Source: Treponema sp. | GTDB lineage: Bacteria; Spirochaetota; Spirochaetia; Treponematales; Breznakiellaceae | Reading direction: 5' to 3' | DNA: 30,075 bases | Assembly (NCBI GenBank): GCA_031275535.1 | Contig: JAISOR010000261.1 | Coordinates: 1-30,075, forward strand | Part shown: positions 1-5,616 of the stretch, piece by piece | Layout: each line of letters opens with the position of its first letter | How positions within the stretch are numbered: position 1 is the stretch's first letter | Translations under genes and position numbers: made by a program | The notes under the pieces: generated by a model | The model's database searches: none | What the model was told of the DNA's origin: nothing | Seen by the model: only the letters and a program-made list of their open reading frames with translations

Positions 1-39
1 GCTTTTTCTCCGGTTGTTTCTCTGTTCCATCAGTGTTTT

Positions 40-68
40 ATGATACGGCGTATACGCCGGGGGGTCAA
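40..68 (-). promoter_or_regulatory. Minus-strand sigma70-like promoter with palindromic spacer, for a gene off the left edge
   Basis: On the minus strand a -35 box TTGACC (68-63) and a -10 box TATCAT (45-40) are separated by exactly 17 nt. The spacer carries a perfect 14-bp palindrome, CGGCGTATACGCCG (46-59), that abuts the -10 box. A GGAG ribosome-binding motif on the minus strand at about 11-8 lies 7 nt from the window edge, so the start codon should be just beyond position 1. Placement of the palindrome suggests a repressor or activator operator. The promoter boxes and palindrome are seen; the regulator is inferred. Confidence 0.6.
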
Positions 69-103
69 CCGCCGCCCGGTCAATGCAATTCAGCCGCGGG
101 CTT

Positions 104-135
104 CGTGGGTAAGGCTCAAAAAGCAGCCGCCCACG
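104..135 (-). terminator. Hairpin directly after the CBM48-like gene, possible weak terminator
   Basis: CGTGGG (104-109) pairs with CCCACG (130-135), with a small inner GCT/AGC stem. The hairpin begins right after the stop codon of the minus-strand gene. No U-run follows it, so termination is uncertain; it may only protect the 3' end of the transcript. Confidence 0.3.
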
Positions 136-882
136 CTACTGCACTACCGCCTCGGAAGCGATGTGCCCCTCCCGGGTATAGACGCGGCGGGTATTATGGG
201 GATCGGGGATCCGCCGCCCCCGGTGAAAAAAGACGTATTGGTAGACCCCTGGCGGCAGGGGAAGGATGAGGGAATATACCCCCGGAGATTTTTCCGGCAG
301 CTCGTACATAAAGGGATCCCAGCCGTTAAAATTACCCGCCACGGTAACGGTTTCTCCCGGCGGGGCGGTAAAGTTGAAGTTGAGGCAGCCCGGGGGGTTA
401 TCGGTGGTAGAAACGGGCCGGTTTATTTTCGGAAAGGTGATGTATGAACGGATCTGCCCCGATACCGGATCGGTCCGGATCCGGGGGTTCAGGGGATCAA
501 AGGTCCAAAGCCCGTCAATAATCAGACGGTATTCCAGTTCCGCCAGTTCCTCGGGGATAGTGAACACATAAAAGGAGATCCCCGAATCCCGGTAAGATAC
601 GGGAGGGACTTTTTTCCCCTGGGGCGGCGCTTCCCCGGGCTCTTCGGGGACCAAAAGTTTTTGAAACCAATGCACCCGGGAGAAACCTTCATGGGAAAAG
701 GCGATACCCACCCTTCGATGGGAAGACGGCGCGGTAAATAACACCCCATCCTCATAGATTTCAGGCGCTTTGGGGCTGCTCAGGGTCAAAAGATGATCAA
801 TAAAGGCATAAGATTCTGTGTCCAACGCCCCAATACTGCCGATAATAGCCATAAGGAACATGACCGGTATAAGCTTTTTCAT
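136..882 (-). CDS. Secreted protein with tandem CBM48/AMPK-type glycogen-binding-like domains
   Basis: This 248-residue protein starts with a signal peptide (KK followed by a hydrophobic core, residues 4-19, likely cut near 19-20), so it should act in the periplasm or outside. Residues about 165-245 match the AMPK/isoamylase-type carbohydrate-binding fold: the core VAGNFNGWDPFMYEL at 181-195 is typical, as is the PGVYQYVFFHRGRRIPDPHN stretch at 211-230. Residues about 50-150 look like a second, more divergent copy, since EYRLIIDGLWTFDPLNPR (117-134) mirrors the YxFxVDGxWxxDPxNP pattern of the same fold. No catalytic domain is present, so binding of an alpha-glucan or another ligand is inferred and not shown. 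It is transcribed away from the flagellar-collar-like gene, with only 42 nt between the starts. No clear Shine-Dalgarno motif precedes the ATG. Confidence 0.85.
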   Translation of the reverse strand: MKKLIPVMFLMAIIGSIGALDTESYAFIDHLLTLSSPKAPEIYEDGVLFTAPSSHRRVGIAFSHEGFSRVHWFQKLLVPEEPGEAPPQGKKVPPVSYRDSGISFYVFTIPEELAELEYRLIIDGLWTFDPLNPRIRTDPVSGQIRSYITFPKINRPVSTTDNPPGCLNFNFTAPPGETVTVAGNFNGWDPFMYELPEKSPGVYSLILPLPPGVYQYVFFHRGRRIPDPHNTRRVYTREGHIASEAVVQ

Positions 883-886
883 GTCT

Positions 887-914
887 TATTTACAATTATC
901 GGTTAATGTTTCAA
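887..914 (-). promoter_or_regulatory. Candidate promoter of the CBM48-like gene
   Basis: On the minus strand TTGAAA (914-909) and TAAATA (892-887) are 16 nt apart. The predicted transcription start falls at or next to the ATG (882), which would give a leaderless or nearly leaderless message and fits the missing Shine-Dalgarno motif. The sequence is short and AT-rich, so a chance match is possible. Confidence 0.35.
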
Positions 915-917
915 TAT
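889..917 (+). promoter_or_regulatory. Candidate promoter of the FlcA-like gene, overlapping the divergent one
   Basis: TTTACA (889-894) and CAATAT (912-917) are 17 nt apart and point to a start at about 924, directly at the ATG (925). No Shine-Dalgarno motif is visible. The boxes overlap those of the opposite promoter, so the two polymerases would compete. Confidence 0.35.
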
Positions 918-924
918 CTTAATT

Positions 925-3900
925 ATGCCGTCATTGAAGCAGCTCGAAGAATTTAAAACCTCCTTTCGTGATATTGGCGACGAGGCCGCTGTCCTGGCCC
1001 GGCAAAATTTGCCCATTGACGATCTGCCCCTGCCTGATTCAGAGCCCGTTATCCCTCCGGCTGCGCCGGAACCTGCTCCCCCGGAGGCGGCGGAAGCTAG
1101 GGATTTCGGTATGGAGGAGGCCGGCGGCCTTGCCTCCCCCCCCGAAACGGATGAAACCTCCCCTGCGGAAGCGGATGATGGGGATGATTTTGACTTCGGC
1201 GCTTTTCTGGACACGATTCCCGACGACCTGTCCCTGCCGGTTCCCGATATCCCCGATCTTCCCCCCCCGGAGGATGATGATTTCAATGCCCCCGATGGTT
1301 TACTGGATGGTTTAACCGGTGATGCCGAACCCCCGGAGGCCGGTTCGCCGGATGGTATGACGGATTTCCCCGGGGAACCTGATTTTGGGGAGGATCTGTT
1401 GACCGAAGCCGCCTCCGGCGAAACCGGGCCTCCTGACGAAGCGGGCCCGCCGGGGGATTTCCCGCCGCCGGATGACTTGGGGGATTTTTCCCTCCCTGAT
1501 ATTGATTTTGGGGAGGAGCCCCAGGAAGCCGGGCCCTCCCCGGTTCCGGATGAGTTATCCGAAGAGGATGCCTTTTCCCTTTTTTCCGAAACATCCCCCC
1601 CTTCACCCGGCGGGGAAGGGGCGGATGCCGCCGGGGGTATGCCGGAGGAGCCCTTCCCGGCCCCGGAGGGAGCGGAGGCCGGCGAAAGCCTGGAGTTTTT
1701 GTTTTCCGATGATGACGCCGGCATCGAGCTTTCCCCCCCTGAAAACGATGCCGGCGGGGAAGGGCCTGCCCCCGGGGAGGGATCTCCCGGTGGTTCCCCG
1801 GCGCCGGACGCGGGCCTTTTAGGGGATACCTTTGAATCCTTCAGCCTGGACAATGAAAAATCCGGCGCCGGCTTTGAGGAGCCCGGGGAAAAGGCGCCGG
1901 ACAGCGGTTCCGGGGAATTCGCCGAGCTGGAAGAATTTTCCCTTACCGGCATAGACGATATCTTCAACAAATCCGCCGGGAAAGAAGCGGGGCCCCCCGG
2001 AACGCCGAAGGAGGCTGCCGAGGAGGTGGAGGAAATCCGCCTCAAGGACGAGGACCTGGCCCGCCTGCAGGAAACCCTGGCCTCATATCCCCTGAACCTC
2101 CGCATCGCCTGTGAGGAGGCAATCGCCGAGCAGGCGGCAGCCCCGAACCTGATGTCGTCCCTGGTAAAATTACTGGTCAAGGGCGCTCCCCCCAGGGAAA
2201 CCGCGTCCCTGGCGGGAAAAATTCTCGGGCGGACCGTCCCGGTTCCCAAGGGTTTTGAAAAGAAGACCGGCGAGGCCCTGGAAATCGAACAGGCGAGTTT
2301 TCCCTATATTTTTGCCCACAAGTTCCTCCCCATATTGCGGCTGGTGATGTTCATTGTCCTCACGGTGTTATCCCTCTTTTATTTGATCTACCACTTTGTC
2401 TTTACCCCGATGCGGGCGGATTCAATATATCAGGCCGGGTATGAACGGATAGACGCCGGGGAATTTGCCCGGGCAAACGACCGGTTTACCGAAGCCTTCA
2501 GGCTGCACCCGGTAAAGAACTGGTTTTACCGCTACGCTGAGGCGTTTCGGGACCGGCGGCAGTATATATACGCGGAAGAAAAATACGATGAGCTTCTGCG
2601 GTACTACCCCCGGGATAAAAAAGGCGTCCTGGATTACGCGGATCTGGAAACCAGCTATCTGAAAAATTATTCCAAGGCCGATGCCCTTATACGAAGAAAT
2701 ATTTTGGATTATTCGGTGGATGACCGGGAGGCGCTCCTGGCCCTGGGGGATACCAACCTGGCCTGGGGGGAAATTGACCATACCCGGTATGAGGAAGCCC
2801 GCCGGGCCTATGCCCGTCTTTTGGAACGGTATGGCTGGCAGGACCCCATTGTCGAACGGATGATGAAATATTTTATCCGGACGGACAATTTGGGTGAGGT
2901 GATTCCCCTGCAGAATTATTTTTTGAATGCTTCCCAAAAAAGAAAAATTTCTCCGGAGACCCTGGCTGAACTGGGGGGATACCTTCTGGACAAACGCTTT
3001 GAGGAAGTCCCGGGGGTTCCGGATGAACATCTCGACCGTATAGACGGCATCCGGGACATCCTGCTCAAGGCGGTTGCGGGGGATCCCTCCCTGCCCGAAG
3101 CCCATTACCACCTCGCCCGGTATTACAGCCGGTACGGATATGCCGACGATGAACGGCAAACCCTCAGCAGGGCCGTCAGCGCCTTTGAGGCCGCCCCGGA
3201 GAAATCCGCGAAACGGGTGGAATACCGGATCGATGCCCTGCGCCGGTATGCCCAGGTCCTGATCAACGCCCGGGAATTCTTCCCCGCGGAGGAACAGATC
3301 ACCCGGGGGATCAACCTCTACGAAGACGGGGTAAGCCGCCGCCTGTTTTCCCCGGCGCCCCGGTTCGGCCGGCTCTATGCGGATCTGGGGGATCTGGAGT
3401 ATTTTACCAAGGACGGAAATATGGAGGCGGCGATTCAATACTATAGCCGTTCCGAAGGCAGCGGCTGGGCGCCGCCGGAAGTTCAATACCGGATGGGTTC
3501 CGCCTACTATCACCTGCGGCAATGGGCGCCGGCCCTGGAGCGTTTTTTTGCCGCCTCCGCGGAGATGCCCCATAACCGGCGGCTTTTGTATGCCCTGGGG
3601 AACGCATCCTATATGCGGGGGGATTATCATACCGCCCAGGGCTATTTCAGCCGGCTTTTGGACATTTTGGATAACGACCGGGCCCATTTCCCCCTGCTTT
3701 CCCCCAATGACACCCCCGAGCACATGGATCTGGCCGAGCGGCTGATGGTTACCCGGAACAACCTGGGGGTAACCATGGAAGCCCTGGCGGAGCAGACCGG
3801 CGATAACAGCTACCGCGCCCGGGCCCTGGGCCTTTACGCGGAGTCCGCCCGGGCCTGGGATGCCATTACCCGCAATCCCGAAACCATGGTCCGAGCCGGG

Positions 3901-4089
3901 GCCGCGGCGCTTTCCGCCCCCGGGGTGAATCTGGCCTACCTCAATTCCCGGAACGCCCTCAACCCCGTACCGGGTTACGAATCCCAAATATACCTGCACA
4001 TCGATAAGGATGTTTTTGAACCTTCCCTCTGGGAAAGCCTTGCCCCCGCGGACTACCGTCTCTCGGATGAAATTAATTTTTACCGCTGA
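925..4089 (+). CDS. flcA: Membrane-anchored TPR protein, probable periplasmic flagellar collar protein FlcA
   Basis: The 1054-residue protein has three parts. Residues 1-24 are an ordinary helix-forming start; about 25-370 are a low-complexity, very acidic Pro/Gly/Glu/Asp/Ala-rich stretch; and a helical segment reaches one transmembrane helix at about 470-493 (core LVMFIVLTVLSLFYLIYHFVF without the last residue). After it, about 500-1000 is an array of TPR-type helix pairs (for example GYERIDAGEFARANDRFTEA, YAEEKYDELLRYYPRDKKG and MRGDYHTAQGYFSRLLDI). There is no signal peptide, so the acidic half should be cytoplasmic and the TPR half periplasmic. That layout is what is known for FlcA (Borrelia BB0326), which builds the collar around periplasmic flagellar motors and helps stator assembly. 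The name rests on architecture and remembered resemblance, not on a search. A strong terminator follows, and no flagellar neighbour is in the window. Confidence 0.75.
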   Translation: MPSLKQLEEFKTSFRDIGDEAAVLARQNLPIDDLPLPDSEPVIPPAAPEPAPPEAAEARDFGMEEAGGLASPPETDETSPAEADDGDDFDFGAFLDTIPDDLSLPVPDIPDLPPPEDDDFNAPDGLLDGLTGDAEPPEAGSPDGMTDFPGEPDFGEDLLTEAASGETGPPDEAGPPGDFPPPDDLGDFSLPDIDFGEEPQEAGPSPVPDELSEEDAFSLFSETSPPSPGGEGADAAGGMPEEPFPAPEGAEAGESLEFLFSDDDAGIELSPPENDAGGEGPAPGEGSPGGSPAPDAGLLGDTFESFSLDNEKSGAGFEEPGEKAPDSGSGEFAELEEFSLTGIDDIFNKSAGKEAGPPGTPKEAAEEVEEIRLKDEDLARLQETLASYPLNLRIACEEAIAEQAAAPNLMSSLVKLLVKGAPPRETASLAGKILGRTVPVPKGFEKKTGEALEIEQASFPYIFAHKFLPILRLVMFIVLTVLSLFYLIYHFVFTPMRADSIYQAGYERIDAGEFARANDRFTEAFRLHPVKNWFYRYAEAFRDRRQYIYAEEKYDELLRYYPRDKKGVLDYADLETSYLKNYSKADALIRRNILDYSVDDREALLALGDTNLAWGEIDHTRYEEARRAYARLLERYGWQDPIVERMMKYFIRTDNLGEVIPLQNYFLNASQKRKISPETLAELGGYLLDKRFEEVPGVPDEHLDRIDGIRDILLKAVAGDPSLPEAHYHLARYYSRYGYADDERQTLSRAVSAFEAAPEKSAKRVEYRIDALRRYAQVLINAREFFPAEEQITRGINLYEDGVSRRLFSPAPRFGRLYADLGDLEYFTKDGNMEAAIQYYSRSEGSGWAPPEVQYRMGSAYYHLRQWAPALERFFAASAEMPHNRRLLYALGNASYMRGDYHTAQGYFSRLLDILDNDRAHFPLLSPNDTPEHMDLAERLMVTRNNLGVTMEALAEQTGDNSYRARALGLYAESARAWDAITRNPETMVRAGAAALSAPGVNLAYLNSRNALNPVPGYESQIYLHIDKDVFEPSLWESLAPADYRLSDEINFYR

Positions 4090-4136
4090 CACCGGTCCCT
4101 CCGCGCCGGCGGAAGGCATATCCGGAGTACCGCTTC

Positions 4137-4172
4137 CTTGCCGCCGTAAATGCCTTTGCGGTAAGATTTTTT
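4137..4172 (+). terminator. Rho-independent terminator after the FlcA-like gene
   Basis: CTTGCCGC (4137-4144) pairs with GCGGTAAG (4158-4165), with one G-U pair and a 13-nt loop, followed by A and six T (4167-4172). It sits 48 nt after the stop codon and just before the tRNA promoter. Confidence 0.7.
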
Positions 4173-4190
4173 ATGAGGCAATGCGTGCCA

Positions 4191-4219
4191 TTGACACATT
4201 CCCCCTCCGGTGGTATGCT
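4191..4219 (+). promoter_or_regulatory. Strong sigma70-like promoter of the tRNA-Val unit
   Basis: A perfect -35 box TTGACA (4191-4196) is followed after exactly 17 nt by TATGCT (4214-4219). The expected start is near 4226, giving a leader of about 65 nt before the tRNA at 4291. This is the best promoter match in the window. Confidence 0.8.
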
Positions 4220-4257
4220 GAATGATACGGGCGCCTGTTCGGGAACCCGCTCGCGGC

Positions 4258-4283
4258 GGGCCGTGGGCCGGCTCCCATGGCCC
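4258..4283 (+). other. Leader hairpin in the tRNA precursor
   Basis: GGGCCGTGGG (4258-4267) pairs with CCCATGGCCC (4274-4283) around a 6-nt loop, with one G-U pair. It lies in the 5' leader, ending 7 nt before the mature tRNA. It may shape 5' processing by RNase P or shield the leader; that role is inferred. Confidence 0.5.
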
Positions 4284-4290
4284 GTCTGCC

Positions 4291-4362
4291 GGACGATTAA
4301 CTCAGCGGGAGAGTGCTACCTTCACACGGTAGAAGTCACTGGTTCAAATCCAGTATCGTCCA
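4291..4362 (+). tRNA. tRNA-Val (anticodon CAC)
   Basis: The full cloverleaf can be drawn: acceptor GGACGAT (4291-4297) with ATCGTCC (4355-4361) and discriminator A (4362); D arm ACTC/GAGT; anticodon stem CTACC/GGTAG with loop TTCACAC, so the anticodon is CAC and reads GUG; T arm ACTGG/CCAGT with loop TTCAAAT. CCA is not encoded (the next bases are TGC), so it must be added by the CCA-adding enzyme. It is transcribed alone from its own promoter and ends at its own terminator. Confidence 0.96.
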
Positions 4363-4363
4363 T

Positions 4364-4385
4364 GCCCCCTCGGGGGGCTTTTTTT
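4364..4385 (+). terminator. Terminator of the tRNA-Val unit
   Basis: GCCCCC (4364-4369), a 3-nt loop and GGGGGC (4373-4378) are followed by seven T (4379-4385). It begins two bases after the tRNA 3' end. Confidence 0.9.
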
Positions 4386-4605
4386 ATGCCCGCTCCGTTT
4401 GTTTATTCGAGAGTCTGGTTTACTACCCCGGACTTGCTCCGGCTCAAATAACGCAACGCTTATGAGGGTTGGTATTAAACCAAAGAACCCGCTCGCCGGT
4501 TCACGGGGGAGGGTATAATAAACTTCTTCTCGAACGAGTCTCCGTTCAAACTAACGCAACGCCTAAGATACCGCATCGGACCAGCGGTCCGCGCTTGTTC
4601 TAAAC
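4386..4605. other. Gene-free stretch with small hairpins
   Basis: No credible gene is seen here. Small palindromes are present: TTGGT/ACCAA inside GGG/CCC near 4467-4490, and CGGACC-AGC-GGTCCG at 4577-4591. It also contains the two direct-repeat copies listed separately. It may be a remnant of a mobile element or part of an untranslated RNA; neither is shown. Confidence 0.5.
4449..4562 (+). repeat. Pair of direct repeats, TAACGCAACGC
   Basis: The 11-mer TAACGCAACGC occurs at 4449-4459 and 4552-4562, preceded by TCAAA in the first copy and TCAAAC in the second. The copies start 103 nt apart. Their function is unknown. Confidence 0.6.
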
Positions 4606-4836
4606 TTGACCCATAAAATTAGAGGAAAGTTTTATTTCGGTTACTCCTGATGGATGAGTCCGCCCGGGAGAACACCCGCCCAATAAATGCACGCGCCAGC
4701 GTGTCGATCCGATAAAGTCAGCACGGCGAGGGCCCCAACCGAGGCCGCTGTCCCCCACAACGGGGGGGCCAATCTTTAGATTGGCCCCTGGCCCGGCCGG
4801 TGGAAAGGCGGGGTCAGACCCCAGGGGGCCTTTTTT
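4606..4836 (+). ncRNA. Candidate structured RNA or RAYT leader ending in a terminator
   Basis: A possible promoter (TTGACC 4606-4611 and TTTTAT 4630-4635, 18 nt apart) would start an RNA near 4642. Several hairpins follow: CGGG/CCCG around 4664-4678, CACGC-GCCA-GCGTG near 4690-4703, CCCCC-ACAAC-GGGGG (4752-4766) and a perfect 10-bp stem GGGGCCAATC/GATTGGCCCC (4765-4788). The RNA would end at the terminator at 4836. I do not recognise a known family: RNase P RNA, tmRNA, SRP RNA and 6S RNA signatures are absent. It may be a free small RNA or the leader of the RAYT-like gene. Confidence 0.35.
4783..4836 (+). terminator. Terminator with an alternative, mutually exclusive upstream pairing
   Basis: GGCCCCTGG (4783-4791) pairs with CCAGGGGGCC (4821-4830, one bulged G), followed at once by six T (4831-4836). 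The same GGCCCC is the 3' arm of the perfect stem 4765-4788, so both stems cannot form together. A palindrome GGGGTCAGACCCC (4810-4822) lies in the loop and competes for the 3' arm. This is the layout of a transcription attenuator. Confidence 0.5.
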
Positions 4837-4892
4837 CCCGATTTTTTGCTCCGCGTTAAAGCAAAATGACGAGTCAGGCCCATATACCGTGT

Positions 4893-5378
4893 ATGAGACC
4901 ATTACGAATGCTGAAACAAGGGGTGTGGTACGAGATCCGTACCCGCATCAACAACCGGGAACCCCTCTTCCGTCGGTATACGGCCCTGGCGCTTTTTGCC
5001 GGGGTGTTCCGTGAAACCAAGAGCCGGTTCGATTTCGAGATTCAGGGGCTGCGCCTGGAGGACGACTGGCTGCGGTTTTATATCAAGCCGGCGGACGGGC
5101 TGGAACTTCCGGCGATCATGCAGCGGCTGAAGCAGACCTTTGCCCAGCGGTACAACCGGCTGGACGGACGGATCGGCCACATCTGGGGGGACCGGTACTG
5201 GTCGCGGATTCTGGACGGGGAGCCTGAGTTGGCGGAGGAAGCGCCGGCTGGGGAAGGGAAGGCGGCCTGGGGCGGCGGGGTTTGGAACTATAGGGTCAGC
5301 CCCCATGGTGGAAAATCAGCGGCCAACACCGCTTTTTCCCCCAATTCCCCCCGCCCGTTGGCCCCTGTCCCCGGCTAA
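4893..5378 (+). CDS. IS200/RAYT-like (Y1 transposase fold) protein lacking the HUH motif
   Basis: The 161-residue protein follows the REP-associated tyrosine transposase pattern: GVWYEIRTRINNREPLF (10-26) aligns with the usual GxxYHVxxRxNRRxxLF start, IKPADGLELPAIMQRLKQTF (64-83) with the helix after the active site, and RYNRLDGRIGHIWGDRYWSRI (86-106, less its last residue) with the YNxxxxxxGHxWxxRxxSxI end. Where active members carry MPNHxHLL this protein reads LEDDWLRFYI (55-64), so both metal-binding histidines are gone. A candidate nucleophile, Tyr87, remains. Single-strand DNA nicking is therefore unlikely, and a domesticated DNA-binding role or decay is inferred. Residues after about 112 are low in conserved character. 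I chose the ATG at 4893 because MRPLRMLKQGVWYE fits the family start; an in-frame ATG at 4866 is possible. No good ribosome site is visible. Confidence 0.75.
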   Translation: MRPLRMLKQGVWYEIRTRINNREPLFRRYTALALFAGVFRETKSRFDFEIQGLRLEDDWLRFYIKPADGLELPAIMQRLKQTFAQRYNRLDGRIGHIWGDRYWSRILDGEPELAEEAPAGEGKAAWGGGVWNYRVSPHGGKSAANTAFSPNSPRPLAPVPG

Positions 5379-5616
5379 ACCCCGGAAATCCGCCCCGGAA
5401 GCCGAACCGGTCACCATTTCTGTCCCAAGCAAAAAGCGGCCAGGGAAAGATCCATCCTGAAAAGTAAGGCCCCCTAAAGTGCGGGTTAAGTTTAGGCCGG
5501 CACGGGCGGAAGGGACCCGTCCGTGAGGGTCCGGGCCCAGGCACCCGGCAAAAAATTTTTTTTAAAAAAAATTCCCTCCCACTAAAGCAAATCGCCGCCT
5601 CCACGCCTTAATAGGT
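5379..5616. other. Intergenic region before the efflux operon, with a GC hairpin
   Basis: No gene is seen. GCCGG (5496-5500) can pair with CCGGC (5545-5549), enclosing GGACCC/GGGTCC (5513-5532). The hairpin is followed by an A/T tract, so it could end transcription of the RAYT-like gene. The operon promoter should lie here, but I find only a poor -10 candidate, TAATAG (5609-5614), without a matching -35 box. Confidence 0.5.
5550..5573. promoter_or_regulatory. A6-T8-A8 tract, palindromic, possible UP element or bent DNA
   Basis: Six A, eight T and eight A follow one another; AA-T8-A8-TT (5554-5573) is a perfect 20-bp palindrome in otherwise GC-rich DNA. It lies 44 nt before the first operon ATG. 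Such tracts are known to bend DNA or bind the RNA polymerase alpha subunit; the role here is inferred. Confidence 0.4.

Noticed and set aside
903..2249. 448-residue minus-strand frame
   Set aside because: It is the antisense shadow of the low-complexity acidic part of the FlcA-like gene and consists of Ser/Gly/Pro repeats only.
2422..4119. 565-residue minus-strand frame
   Set aside because: Antisense to the TPR region, with no domain or signal; long frames of this kind are expected in GC-rich DNA.
4514..4519. Perfect -10 box TATAAT
   Set aside because: No -35 box is found 16-18 nt upstream, and no extended -10 motif is present.
4444..4570. Integron attC sites, because TAACGC words resemble those in attC sequences
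   Set aside because: No RYYYAAC/GTTRRRY core pair with proper spacing was found, and there is no integrase gene.
4649..4680. Hammerhead-ribozyme-like words (CTGATG, GATGAGTCC, GAGAAC)
   Set aside because: The core reads CTGATGGATGA and not CUGAUGA, the GAAA box is missing, and stems I and III with a cleavage site cannot be drawn.
4619..4740. RNase P RNA, because of GAGGAAAGT at 4622-4630
   Set aside because: The remaining conserved regions of RNase P RNA are absent and the stretch is too short.
4600..4902. 100-residue minus-strand frame over the structured region
   Set aside because: It has no recognisable domain, no ribosome site, and follows the hairpins; it is probably a chance frame.
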